DNA of 64,000 nt. It comes from an uncultured Alphaproteobacteria bacterium (GTDB lineage: Bacteria > Pseudomonadota > Alphaproteobacteria > RF32 > CAG-239). Positions within the stretch are counted from its first letter, which is position 1. Each line of letters starts with the position of its first letter. The notes beneath the pieces are model-generated. The model was not told the origin of the DNA, did no database searches, and saw only the letters and a program-made list of their open reading frames with translations. The position numbers and the translations under genes were made by a program. The DNA is taken from contig CALXTS010000001.1 in the NCBI GenBank assembly GCA_944391465.1, forward strand, positions 112,614 to 176,613, given 5' to 3'. This document shows positions 1 to 8,403 of this stretch, one piece after another.

Positions 1-422
1 ATGATATTGTTTGTTATGCTGATCCTTTAGTCTATTATTTTAAAGATCAGGCAACAACTCTGAAAACAATGCAAATTCCCGGACGCCATATGGAGCAGTT
101 TATGCAATTAATCAAACCTAAGGAGATAAACCGAAAAAATGCAGAAAATTTGTATAATCGTTTGCAATATATTATGAAGCATTTTGGTATGAGTGAAGAT
201 ATTATTTATGCCAGTGTCAGCGGTTATAAAATGCCTATACCGGTTTTGAAATATTCTATGCATAGTTTCGGGCAGATTTATAAGGCTTATGATAAACTTA
301 ATAATCCTCAAGCGGAGATTAAATTATCGGCAGTGCCGTTAACTCGCGATAATGCTGTGTTTTATGGTAAGGGGCAGCCAAGACTGGCGGCGTATCGTTT
401 TATGTGTACAAAGGAGAGATAA
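1..422 (+). CDS. Unknown protein, 5' end outside window
   Basis: The reading frame is open from the window edge (first complete codon at base 3), so the gene starts upstream and only its C-terminal 139 residues are seen. No family is recognised. The visible part is soluble, rich in Lys, Tyr and Met, with no membrane segment. The stop codon abuts the ATG of the next gene (TAAATG, with GGAG just before it), so the two are very likely co-transcribed and translationally coupled. Confidence 0.6.
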   Translation, partial: DIVCYADPLVYYFKDQATTLKTMQIPGRHMEQFMQLIKPKEINRKNAENLYNRLQYIMKHFGMSEDIIYASVSGYKMPIPVLKYSMHSFGQIYKAYDKLNNPQAEIKLSAVPLTRDNAVFYGKGQPRLAAYRFMCTKER

Positions 423-842
423 ATGCATAAATTATATCAGCTTTTGGAAGAGCAAGATGTGCTAAATACGGTTACAGATGCTGTCTGCAAAACACAACAA
501 ATGCTTATATTGGTGCAAGGGCAGGTCGATAATAGTCCTGTTCAACCGGATAATCGTTATTTTAAAATTTTAAACGATTTATGTGATAAGAAAATTAAAA
601 TCCGTCGCTATTATTTTGGTTCTAAAGAAGCCTTTGATGATGAAAAAGTCATGCAATCGGGAATAGAATGGCGATGGGCCGGCAGTATGGAGGCTTATCA
701 GCGTGCCATTATTATCGACGGGAAAAAGGCATTTTTTAAAATCGGCACGCAATTCGCTGTCAGCGAATATCCGCCGTTGATTGAACTATTGACACAGTAT
801 TTGGAAAATTGCTGTTTAGCCGCAGTTGGCAACTTGGGCTAA
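423..842 (+). CDS. Unknown 139-aa cytoplasmic protein
   Basis: The start is set by the GGAGA Shine-Dalgarno 5-9 bases upstream. No signal peptide or membrane segment is visible. The segment around residues 98-112 (Arg-Ala-Ile-Ile-Ile-Asp-Gly-Lys, then a Phe-rich strand) resembles the terminal part of PLD-like sensor domains, but no HxK motif is present, so this is only a hint. The 3' end overlaps the convergent CoA-transferase gene by 27 bp. Function is not assigned. Confidence 0.55.
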   Translation: MHKLYQLLEEQDVLNTVTDAVCKTQQMLILVQGQVDNSPVQPDNRYFKILNDLCDKKIKIRRYYFGSKEAFDDEKVMQSGIEWRWAGSMEAYQRAIIIDGKKAFFKIGTQFAVSEYPPLIELLTQYLENCCLAAVGNLG

Positions 843-1490
843 TTCTTCCGGAATAATCAGCTCCGCTTCCGTATCTGCAATGATTTCATCCAGAGAAAAC
901 AGCGGATTTATTTCTTTTAGGGCTAAGCCTTCCGGTGTTACCTCAATGACACAACGTTCCGTAATAATTAGATTAACTTCTTTTGATGCTGTAAGGGGAA
1001 GGGTGCATTTTTTTAAAATTTTAGGTTGTCCTTTGGCCGTATGTTCCATGACCACTATAACTTTTTGTGCTCCGACGACCAAATCCATTGCGCCACCCAT
1101 GCCGGGAGCAAATACTCCGGGAACTAACCAATTGGCGAGGCTTCCTTCACTATCAACTTGCAAAGCTCCGAGTACGGTAGCGTCAACATGTCCGCCGCGC
1201 ATCATTGCAAAGGCGAGTTCCGTATCAAAAAATGCTGCACCTTCTTGGGTTTCCACATGAACACCACCGGCGTTGGTTATGGCTTTATCAAGAGTTTGGA
1301 AATTAGCTTTAGGCCCAACGCCAAGTAAACCGTTTTCTGAGTGAAAAAGGACATGTAATGACGGAGAAACATAATTGGCTACCTCTGTCGGTAATCCAAT
1401 TCCGAGAGTAACAACATCGCCTTCTTGGAATTCTTGTGCGGCACGGCGCGCTATAGTTTCACGAATTTGCTCTTTGGATAATTGTATCAT
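816..1490 (-). CDS. 3-oxoacid/acyl CoA-transferase subunit B
   Basis: Beta subunit of a two-subunit class I CoA-transferase (AtoA/ScoB type), which moves CoA between succinate or acetate and a 3-oxo or short-chain acyl acid in the cytoplasm. The catalytic Glu is residue 52 in the SENG motif, followed by the Gly-rich GLLGVGP loop. Residues FAPGMGGAMDLV around 130 are typical of the family. I place the start at the ATG at 1490, preceded by AGGA, rather than at the in-frame TTG at 1511, which lies inside the upstream gene. Length 224 aa is normal. Substrate (acetoacetate, butyrate or 3-oxoadipate) cannot be read from sequence. Confidence 0.88.
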   Translation of the reverse strand: MIQLSKEQIRETIARRAAQEFQEGDVVTLGIGLPTEVANYVSPSLHVLFHSENGLLGVGPKANFQTLDKAITNAGGVHVETQEGAAFFDTELAFAMMRGGHVDATVLGALQVDSEGSLANWLVPGVFAPGMGGAMDLVVGAQKVIVVMEHTAKGQPKILKKCTLPLTASKEVNLIITERCVIEVTPEGLALKEINPLFSLDEIIADTEAELIIPEELAQVANCG

Positions 1491-1500
1491 ATTTTGATTC

Positions 1501-2142
1501 CTATATTGCAATGTAATCTACAAAAATTCCCGGAATGGTTATTTCATCAGGATTTAGGGGTGTTTCAGATAATTCTTCCGCCTCAACGATAACCGTTTGA
1601 GCGGCTGTTGCCATGACTTGGTTGAAGTTGCGGGCAGTTCCGTGAATGAATATGTTGCCGAATTTGTCAACTTTAGAACCATATATCAGAGCGTAGTCCG
1701 CCTTCAGAGGTTTTTCATAAAGGTAGGTCTTACCGTCAATTTCCATGGTTTGCTTACCTTCGGCGACCAGAGTCCCGACACCTGTCGGGGTTAAGACGCC
1801 GCCTAATCCAGCTCCCGCCGAACGGATACGCTCTACAAGCGTTCCCAATGGTACCAGCTCGACCTCCAATTCTCCGGCGTTCATTTGTTTTCCAGTTTCG
1901 GGGTTTGTGCCGATGTGACCGACTATGGCTTTGGACACTTGTTTGTTGACAATCAATTTTCCTCTGTCATTTTCCGGTGTCGATGTATCATTTGCGATGA
2001 TTGTTAAATCAGATGTTTTGTTATTAACTATTTCATCAATAATACGGGCAGGGGTTCCACAGCTCAAAAAACCTCCAATCATAACAGAAGCATGATTGGG
2101 AATCATTTTTCCGGCTTCGGATACTGAGATTATTTTTTTCAC
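1501..2142 (-). CDS. 3-oxoacid/acyl CoA-transferase subunit A
   Basis: Alpha subunit of the same CoA-transferase (AtoD/ScoA type). The N-terminus has the family Gly loop (IGGFLSCGTP near residues 22-31) that binds CoA. Then come GHIGTNP and a Gly-rich AGAGLGGVLTPTGVGT segment near residues 110-125, both typical. The protein is 213 aa, close to the usual 215-230. Its stop is 11 bases before the ATG of subunit B, and the TAGGA at the stop supplies the Shine-Dalgarno for subunit B, so the subunits should be made in equal amounts. The pair has no adjacent thiolase or dehydrogenase. Confidence 0.88.
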   Translation of the reverse strand: MKKIISVSEAGKMIPNHASVMIGGFLSCGTPARIIDEIVNNKTSDLTIIANDTSTPENDRGKLIVNKQVSKAIVGHIGTNPETGKQMNAGELEVELVPLGTLVERIRSAGAGLGGVLTPTGVGTLVAEGKQTMEIDGKTYLYEKPLKADYALIYGSKVDKFGNIFIHGTARNFNQVMATAAQTVIVEAEELSETPLNPDEITIPGIFVDYIAI

Positions 2143-2202
2143 GTATATTTATCCTTTTTAATATTGCTCGCGATAATATACATGAAAAAAGGCGATTTGT
2201 CA

Positions 2203-2919
2203 TTATTTTTTTATATCTTGCAGTAACGCCTCAACAAAAGGGGGAAAAGTTTCTCCGGCTTTTCCGTAAACATGGCGGTCAAAAAGATAGTTGTTGGCTG
2301 TTTGGTCTAATGTAAATTCAATCGTTTCTGCGCCGTAGTATTTGGCTGTTTGGACAAACCCCGCCGCCGGATAAACAACTCCGGAGGTTCCGATTGATAT
2401 GAATAAATCACAATGGCGTAACGCATCATCAACTTTATCCATATAAAGGAGGTTTTCTCCGAAAAAGACGATGTTGGGTTTCATCATTCCCATTACTTGG
2501 CATTGCGGACATATTGTTTGTGTATCTACATCTCCCCAAGTTTCAAGAATATGTCCGCAGTTTAAGCATACGGCTTGATTAACTTGTCCGTGGATATGCC
2601 AAATATTTTGATTACCGGCTTTTTCATGTAGAGTATCTACGTTTTGCGTTACAACGTCTATTTGCGCCGGATATTCTTGTTGGAGTTTTGTTATGGCTAA
2701 ATGTGCGGCATTTGGTTTGGCTTTTTGTATTTCTGTTTTCAATTCATTATAAAAATCATGCACAAGAGCCGGATTACGTTGGAAACCTTCAATTGTCGCA
2801 ACGTCGTCAACTTTGTGATTATTCCATAATCCGTTAGAACTGCGAAAGGTAGCTAATCCTGATTCTGCAGATATGCCGGCTCCTGATAAAATTAATATTC
2901 TTGAATAGTGTTTGTTCAT
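2203..2919 (-). CDS. cobB: NAD-dependent protein deacylase, sirtuin (CobB-like)
   Basis: Sirtuin that removes acyl groups from lysines using NAD+. Seen: GAGISAESG (13-21) for NAD binding, TQNVD (91-95), catalytic His at 110 in HGQ, and a zinc ribbon with Cys 118, 121, 137 and 140. The class III Tyr of the YxxR motif is kept (Tyr 57), but the Arg that binds succinyl/malonyl groups in CobB and SIRT5 is Leu 60, so long acidic acyl groups may not be preferred. The ATG at 2919 overlaps the stop of the ROK kinase (ATGA), which argues for this start over one 7 codons upstream. Confidence 0.88.
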   Translation of the reverse strand: MNKHYSRILILSGAGISAESGLATFRSSNGLWNNHKVDDVATIEGFQRNPALVHDFYNELKTEIQKAKPNAAHLAITKLQQEYPAQIDVVTQNVDTLHEKAGNQNIWHIHGQVNQAVCLNCGHILETWGDVDTQTICPQCQVMGMMKPNIVFFGENLLYMDKVDDALRHCDLFISIGTSGVVYPAAGFVQTAKYYGAETIEFTLDQTANNYLFDRHVYGKAGETFPPFVEALLQDIKK

Positions 2920-3824
2920 AGATTTTCTTTCCATAACCAAGCAGCACCTCTGACACCGGAGCTGTCTCCGTGCATTGCTTTTTTTATATTAATGTTCATT
3001 TTGCCGCGATTCCATAATTTTTCTATTATCTCGGGGACTTTTTCATAAATTTCTTCCACGCGGGAACAACCACCGCCGACAACGATGATGTCTGGATCAA
3101 CTACAACAATAATATCTAATAATGCGGAGGCCAGATGATTGTAAAAATCATTCATGATTTTAGAAGCCAGTTCGTCGCCTTTATTAGCTAATTTGCGAAT
3201 GTCTCCAACTGTGTGAATCGGGGTTTGAGCTAATTTGTTGTATTTTTGTAAAACATATTTTCCGGAAACTTGCGTTTCAATACACCCCTTTCTTCCGCAT
3301 CCGCATTGTGTTGATAACTGTTCTTGAGAGGCAAAGGGAAGGGGAATGTGCCCCCATTCTCCGGCAATGTTATTGGCTCCTTTGATGATTTGGCGGTTTA
3401 CGACCAAGCTACCGCCAACGCCGGTTCCAATAATAATGCAATAGGCAACATTATAATCTTTTGCCGCACCGTCTATTGCTTCTGATAAAGCAAAGCATCG
3501 AGCATCATTTTCCATGCGAATTTCTCGTTGGAGTTCTCTTTCTACATCTTGAGCAAAATTGCGGTTTAAGAACGGTAAATTCGACGGCGTTTCATTAAAT
3601 GTTTTATCTCGGTTAACAATGCCCGGAATGCTGATACCGACAGTTGCCGTTGTTTTGAGTTCTTTTTCAGCCGTAAGTATCATTTTGATGATTGATGATA
3701 AAAATTCGGGATAGTTATCCGGCGTGTTAATGCGTTGGCGGTATAGCTCTTTTCCGGATTCCGAATCCAGAGCTATGATTTCAATCTTGGTTCCGCCGAC
3801 GTCAATTCCTATATTTATACTCAT
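2916..3824 (-). CDS. ROK-family sugar kinase
   Basis: ATP-dependent hexose kinase of the ROK family (glucokinase, fructokinase or N-acetylhexosamine kinase). The N-terminus has the phosphate-binding loop DVGGTK. The middle has GTGVGGSLV and the sugar/zinc site AGEWGH, followed by the CGCGRKGC zinc motif, which is diagnostic for ROK. The start is the ATG at 3824, with GGAG 9 bases upstream. It overlaps the sirtuin gene by 4 bp. The exact sugar cannot be told. The kinase-sirtuin pairing suggests a link of sugar use to protein acylation, but that is inference. Confidence 0.85.
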   Translation of the reverse strand: MSINIGIDVGGTKIEIIALDSESGKELYRQRINTPDNYPEFLSSIIKMILTAEKELKTTATVGISIPGIVNRDKTFNETPSNLPFLNRNFAQDVERELQREIRMENDARCFALSEAIDGAAKDYNVAYCIIIGTGVGGSLVVNRQIIKGANNIAGEWGHIPLPFASQEQLSTQCGCGRKGCIETQVSGKYVLQKYNKLAQTPIHTVGDIRKLANKGDELASKIMNDFYNHLASALLDIIVVVDPDIIVVGGGCSRVEEIYEKVPEIIEKLWNRGKMNINIKKAMHGDSSGVRGAAWLWKENL

Positions 3825-3991
3825 TTTTTTCTCCATATTTTGCTTAATTTAGTCGCTAATATTTAAAATCTGGTTAGTAGTTGTTAAAAATCCTTGATTT
3901 TATCTGATATAAGTATTAATTACGACTCATTGGTTAATTATTATTGCAGAATGAAAGTTCTGCTTATTATATAATCTTAAAAGAGGTTGTT

Positions 3992-4924
3992 TTGAATTTT
4001 TTAGCATGGTTCTTTGAACCTAAACCTTTTAATTCCGGATATCTGCCTGCAAAAGACGGGCATGATGTTTTTTTTATGGAATTTGGAAATCCTTTTGGAA
4101 AGCCGATTGTTGTGACGCACGGTGGTCCGGGGGGAAGTTGTAAAGCCAAATATGCAAGGGTTCCTAAAGGGGATAAGTACCGGATTATTATGATGGATCA
4201 GAGAGGGTGTGGAAAATCACTCCCCGCCGGAAAATTGGAAAATAATACAACAGCGGATACTATTGATGATATTGCTCGTCTGCTTGATTTTTTGCAGATA
4301 AAAGAGAAAATCGTTTTACGTGGCGGCTCTTGGGGTTCGACAATTGCTTTGTTATTTGCCGAAAAGTATCCTGAACGAGTTGAAAAGTTGTTGTTATCAC
4401 AGATTTTTTTGGCAGATAAGGCTAATAAGTATTGGATGAATCAGGAAAGCTCACTTTTTTATCCCGATATGCTTGAGCGGTTGTATCAAGAAGTGGAAAA
4501 TCCTCAGAATTTGGAAGATGCTTACAGTGCTTTGATTTTGTCAGATGATGCGGAAAAACAGTCAAAAGCCGTAAAGTTTTATGGTAATTACGAAAGAGTT
4601 TTGGGGTGTTTGAATCCGGAATTCTTAGACGTTGATTTAGATGAAAAAACTTTGGCTTCAACTCGTATTTATATTGAGTATGCTAAAAATAATTTCTTTT
4701 TAAGTGATAACGAGATTATGGATAATATTGCCAAGATTGAAAATATTCCGGCAGTGTTGGTTCATAATCGGTTGGATATGTCTTGTCCGCTTATCGGCGC
4801 ATATCAGCTTCACAAAAAAATGAAAAACTCAAAACTCGTTGTGGTTCCGGAACGGGGACATGTCGGAAAACTTCTTTATAAGACTATAGATAAGGAGTTT
4901 TGTGAGTTTTTGAGAAATGAATAA
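3992..4924 (+). CDS. Proline iminopeptidase-like alpha/beta hydrolase
   Basis: Peptidase family S33, which releases N-terminal proline from short peptides in the cytoplasm. Seen: oxyanion-hole motif HGGPGG (43-48), DQRGCGKS (69-76), nucleophile Ser 113 in GGSWGS, and a C-terminal Asp (NRLDMSCP) and His (ERGHVG) completing the triad. Length 310 aa matches the family. The likely start is a TTG at 3992 with GAGG 6 bases upstream; an in-frame TTG at 3944 lacks a ribosome site. First gene of a + strand run that continues with overlapping genes to the TldE gene. Confidence 0.85.
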   Translation: MNFLAWFFEPKPFNSGYLPAKDGHDVFFMEFGNPFGKPIVVTHGGPGGSCKAKYARVPKGDKYRIIMMDQRGCGKSLPAGKLENNTTADTIDDIARLLDFLQIKEKIVLRGGSWGSTIALLFAEKYPERVEKLLLSQIFLADKANKYWMNQESSLFYPDMLERLYQEVENPQNLEDAYSALILSDDAEKQSKAVKFYGNYERVLGCLNPEFLDVDLDEKTLASTRIYIEYAKNNFFLSDNEIMDNIAKIENIPAVLVHNRLDMSCPLIGAYQLHKKMKNSKLVVVPERGHVGKLLYKTIDKEFCEFLRNE

Positions 4925-5255
4925 CCAAGATTTTGACTTGAAAGAAAAGCCAACTCTGGCAGATTTGCAAGAGTATGTTGCTAAAATGAAGTTGGCAAGA
5001 GGATTTAATACAACGGACAAGCCTTATGAATGTATGCTGTTTGCCGAAGAATGCGGCGAACTGATTTCGGCTATCCGCAAAAATATGCAGCAAGGTTCTA
5101 TTGGCAGCGGTTCTGTTCCGGGAAATGTAAAACTGGAATTGGCTGATGTGCTGATTTATTTATGCAGTTTGGCGAATATGCATGGTATTTCTTTAGAAGA
5201 GGCGTTTCGTGAAAAAGAAGAGATTAACAAGAAAAGGGTGTGGAAAAGACTATGA
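4917..5255 (+). CDS. MazG-like nucleotide pyrophosphohydrolase
   Basis: Small all-alpha NTP pyrophosphatase that hydrolyses non-canonical or excess NTPs to NMP and PPi. The family metal-binding pattern is present: EECGEL (43-48 region), then ELADVLIYL about 30 residues later, giving the EExxE...ExxD set. Length 112 aa fits single-domain MazG proteins. The start overlaps the previous gene by 8 bp and the end overlaps the next by 4 bp, so it is inside a translationally coupled operon. Confidence 0.85.
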   Translation: MNNQDFDLKEKPTLADLQEYVAKMKLARGFNTTDKPYECMLFAEECGELISAIRKNMQQGSIGSGSVPGNVKLELADVLIYLCSLANMHGISLEEAFREKEEINKKRVWKRL

Positions 5256-5839
5256 AAAAAGATTTCTATATTTTTAGACATGGGCAGAGTACCTATAATT
5301 TGGCCGGTCGTACACAAGGACGCACAAATGATTCTGTTTTAACGGATTTAGGAAAATCTCAGGCTCTGGAAGTCGGAAAAAAACTTAAAGGAAAAAATAT
5401 TCAGGCAATTATCTGTTCTCCGCTCAACAGAGCTAAGCAAACCGCTGAATTGGCTAATCAATCCTTGAATGTTCCCGTGGTTTATGATGATCATTTCATC
5501 GAAGTTAATGTCGGTGAAATCGAAGGAATGCACTATGAAGACATTCAGGCTAAGTTTGGTGAAAAATATCAGCAATGGCGTAGTCTTGATCGTAAATACG
5601 AAAACTTATGCTTTAAGGGCGGAGAAACCAAGAAACAAGTCAGAGAACGTGTTTTTGAGGGATTAAATTCTTATGCCAATGATAATAAATATTCGGCTTT
5701 GGCAATTTCTTCTCACGGAATTATGCTGGATCAGATCTTGCTTACTCTGGGGGTAGAAAACGAGAAAGTTGCCAACGGTTCTATTTTGCATTTGGAATTT
5801 GATAACGGTAATTGGACGGTTAAAGGTTTTGTGAGCTAA
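5252..5839 (+). CDS. Histidine phosphatase (phosphoglycerate mutase-like)
   Basis: Branch 1 histidine phosphatase. The catalytic RHGQ with the phosphohistidine His lies at residues 9-12, the conserved Arg in SPLNRAKQT lies near 55, and the second catalytic His is in SSHG near residue 154. At 195 aa it is closer to broad-specificity phosphatases (PhoE/CobC type) than to true 2,3-BPG mutases. The start is the ATG at 5252, with GGAAAAG upstream, overlapping the MazG stop. Substrate unknown. The neighbouring MazG suggests a nucleotide or metabolite-cleaning role, by inference. Confidence 0.8.
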   Translation: MKKDFYIFRHGQSTYNLAGRTQGRTNDSVLTDLGKSQALEVGKKLKGKNIQAIICSPLNRAKQTAELANQSLNVPVVYDDHFIEVNVGEIEGMHYEDIQAKFGEKYQQWRSLDRKYENLCFKGGETKKQVRERVFEGLNSYANDNKYSALAISSHGIMLDQILLTLGVENEKVANGSILHLEFDNGNWTVKGFVS

Positions 5840-5841
5840 AA

Positions 5842-6087
5842 ATGACGGAAATCTTTAATCAAGATAAAGAAATTTCTATTGAAACGGCGAATTTTATTAT
5901 TCTTTCGCTCTATAGAGAATTTTCAAAAACAATTCTTTCAAATACGGCAAATGAAGATGAAAAGTCTTTTTGTCGGAAGCAGATGTCTATTCTGCGCAAA
6001 GATATGCTGATGATTGATAAGGACCAGATAATCAATAAAGCAAAAACATACTATGGTCCACTGTTAAAAAAAATAATGGAGAAATAA
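5842..6087 (+). CDS. Small helical protein; possible antitoxin partner
   Basis: An 81-aa protein predicted from composition to be mostly helical, with two charged helices and a Lys-rich end. No family is recognised. It lies 2 bases after the phosphatase gene and 1 base before a zeta-toxin-like kinase. In epsilon/zeta systems the antitoxin is a helical protein of about 90 aa directly upstream of zeta, so size, order and spacing fit. Sequence similarity to epsilon or PezA is not evident, so the antitoxin role is inference only. Confidence 0.45.
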   Translation: MTEIFNQDKEISIETANFIILSLYREFSKTILSNTANEDEKSFCRKQMSILRKDMLMIDKDQIINKAKTYYGPLLKKIMEK

Positions 6088-6088
6088 A

Positions 6089-7009
6089 ATGACAGACAAT
6101 CCCAATGACAGATTCGTTTTGAGTGAAGATGAACATAACAAATGGATGGAAGAAGTTGTTCTTCCGATGTTTGCTCACGGTAAAGTATCTGTCGAACAGC
6201 CGACTTTTGTTTTATTAACCGGACAACCCGGAGCCGGCAAAAGTTTTTCATCAATGGAATATGCCCGCCGTTTTTTGAATGAAGATCCGGTGCGTTTCGG
6301 GGCTGATGATTTGAGGGCGGTTTTGCCTTATGCCGGACGCGCTATGCAAGAAGATGAAGCTCAGTATCCGTTTTTGACTAAAAAAGATTCCGGTATCGGA
6401 AGAGAGAAGTTGGTCGATTATGCGATTGAAAATCAATTGAATATTTTGGTTGAGAGTATTTTGACAAATCCCGAAGATTATAAAATGGGTACTTTGATGA
6501 AAGTTAAAAATGCCGGATATAGAATTGAATGTTTGGCTCTCGGTGTGCATCGGAATGTGAGTGAAGCCGGTATGTTTATGCGTTATGAAGAACAAAAAAA
6601 TATTTCCGGTTTTGGTTTTGCTCCGACTTATGAGGTTCATAATAAAGCGTACGAATTAATGCCGGATATTGTCGCTAATATGTATGAATATGGTATTGCA
6701 GACAAAGTCAGTGTCTATAACCGCAAGTTTGATTGTTTTTATGATAGTGATAAGGATAAAGGTGGTTCTTTAGCTATTCGGAATGCGATTGTTCGTTCTC
6801 GTAACAGTTCTTTGAATTTCAGAGAAATGTCAGATGTTGTTTCAAAATGGGAGAGTGTTCTTGACTATATGCGCAAACGTAATGCTTCTCCTGAAGAATT
6901 TAAGACGGTTAATATGATGTATGATACCTTTAAGAAGAGTACGGGAATTATGTTTTCTCCGGAATTTCAAAAGTTTTCAAAATTCGGTAAGTCATCTAAA
7001 GGGGAATAA
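6089..7009 (+). CDS. Zeta-toxin-like P-loop kinase
   Basis: P-loop NTPase of the zeta-toxin/UDP-N-acetylglucosamine kinase family. Walker A GQPGAGKS lies at residues 46-53. An Asp-containing substrate segment (FGADDLR) follows about 25 residues later, and VESILTNPED near 126 matches the zeta family segment with acidic substrate-binding residues. The C-terminal third (from about 220) is an extension of unknown role ending in Lys-rich sequence. Zeta toxins phosphorylate UDP-GlcNAc and block peptidoglycan synthesis. Stand-alone zeta-like kinases also exist, so toxicity is unproven. It sits in a housekeeping operon rather than on a mobile element. Confidence 0.65.
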   Translation: MTDNPNDRFVLSEDEHNKWMEEVVLPMFAHGKVSVEQPTFVLLTGQPGAGKSFSSMEYARRFLNEDPVRFGADDLRAVLPYAGRAMQEDEAQYPFLTKKDSGIGREKLVDYAIENQLNILVESILTNPEDYKMGTLMKVKNAGYRIECLALGVHRNVSEAGMFMRYEEQKNISGFGFAPTYEVHNKAYELMPDIVANMYEYGIADKVSVYNRKFDCFYDSDKDKGGSLAIRNAIVRSRNSSLNFREMSDVVSKWESVLDYMRKRNASPEEFKTVNMMYDTFKKSTGIMFSPEFQKFSKFGKSSKGE

Positions 7010-7014
7010 GGCGC

Positions 7015-8403
7015 TTGTTAGATAAAAATCTGGTTAAAGACATTTTAGATGAGGCTTTATCATTTGGTGTCGATTTTGCCGAGGTCTTTGCTGAAAACAG
7101 CGAAGGGTTAACAATTAGACTTGTTGACGGCAAAGTTAAAGAAATTGATGAAGGGAGAATTTATGGTGTCGGTATCAGAGTTTTTAAGGATTTATTCCAA
7201 GCTTATGCTTATACAAATATAATCAATCGCGACAGTTTGTTGGAAGCTGCTCGAAAGGTGGCTCAGGCGGCAGATTGTCGCGATACTTCTTTTGTAAAAG
7301 CAATTGATTTGGTTGATTTGGAGATTGAAAACAAGCATAAAATTATCAGAGCTCCCGAAACTGTTAAAAAAGTTGAAAAAATTGGTTTAATCCGGAGAAT
7401 CTCAGAATCAACTTATGCTTCTAATAAATTGATTTTTAGTGCAGATATTAAGTATTTGGATAAACAAAGACAAATATTGGTAGCAAATTCGGAAGGTGTT
7501 TGGGCTGAAGATACTCAATATAGAACCAGAGTTTTTGGGGCTGCAATGGCGCAAAGCGGGGCGAGGGTAGAGAGTGCAACTCATTCTATCGGAGCTTTGT
7601 CCGGATTTGAATTGTATGATGACTTTGATGAGAAAGCCTTTGCTGAAGAAATGGCTCGTAAAGCTGTTATTAAGTTGAGTGCAGAAGATTGTCCATCAGG
7701 AAAAATGCCGGTTATTATCAATAATTCTTTCGGCGGAGTTATTTTTCATGAGGCTTGCGGTCATGCGTTAGAGGCTACGGCGGTGGCCAAAGGAGTGTCG
7801 GTATTTTCTAACAAATTGGGGCAGAAAATTGCAAGTGATGTTGTTTCTGCGGTTGATGATGCAACAATTCCTAATGCATGGGGTTCAACAAATATTGACG
7901 ATGAAGGTGTAAAAACACAAAGAAAACAACTTATTAAGAATGGCATCTTAAAGTCTTACATGATAGATAAATTTAATTCCAGACGAATGAATATGGCGGC
8001 CAATGGTACCGGAAAACGGCAAAGCTATAAATTTATTCCGACATCCAGAATGAGTAATACTTTTATTGAAGCAGGAAACTCAAGTTTTGATGATATTCTT
8101 TTATCAACCGAAAAAGGATTATTTGCCAAGACGATGTCCGGTGGTTCGGTAAATCCGGCAACGGGAGACTTTAATTTTTCTGTAGATGAAGGATATATTA
8201 TTGAAAAAGGCAAAATAAAACAGCCTGTTAAAGGTGCAAAGTTAATTGGTAATTGTGCTGAGATTTTACAAAAAATAGATATGGTCGGAAACAATCTTGA
8301 ACTGGCTTGTGGAATGTGCGGTTCTAGTTCCGGAAGTATTCCGGTTACGGTTGGGCAACCAACAATACGTGTTTCTGAAATCACGGTCGGGGGACAGAAA
8401 TAA
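7015..8403 (+). CDS. tldD: Metalloprotease TldD
   Basis: Catalytic subunit of the TldD/TldE heterodimeric zinc protease, which trims peptides such as microcin and CcdA. The zinc-binding HExxxH is HEACGH at residues 245-250, and the C-terminal Cys-containing segment (LACGMCGSSSG) is typical. Length 462 aa is close to the usual 470-480. The start is TTG, with GGGGA about 10 bases upstream. Its last base is the first base of the tldE gene, so both subunits are translated together. Confidence 0.93.
   Translation: MLDKNLVKDILDEALSFGVDFAEVFAENSEGLTIRLVDGKVKEIDEGRIYGVGIRVFKDLFQAYAYTNIINRDSLLEAARKVAQAADCRDTSFVKAIDLVDLEIENKHKIIRAPETVKKVEKIGLIRRISESTYASNKLIFSADIKYLDKQRQILVANSEGVWAEDTQYRTRVFGAAMAQSGARVESATHSIGALSGFELYDDFDEKAFAEEMARKAVIKLSAEDCPSGKMPVIINNSFGGVIFHEACGHALEATAVAKGVSVFSNKLGQKIASDVVSAVDDATIPNAWGSTNIDDEGVKTQRKQLIKNGILKSYMIDKFNSRRMNMAANGTGKRQSYKFIPTSRMSNTFIEAGNSSFDDILLSTEKGLFAKTMSGGSVNPATGDFNFSVDEGYIIEKGKIKQPVKGAKLIGNCAEILQKIDMVGNNLELACGMCGSSSGSIPVTVGQPTIRVSEITVGGQK

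Noticed and set aside
826..1260. 144-aa frame on the + strand
   Set aside because: Lies wholly antisense to CoA-transferase subunit B, a clear family member.
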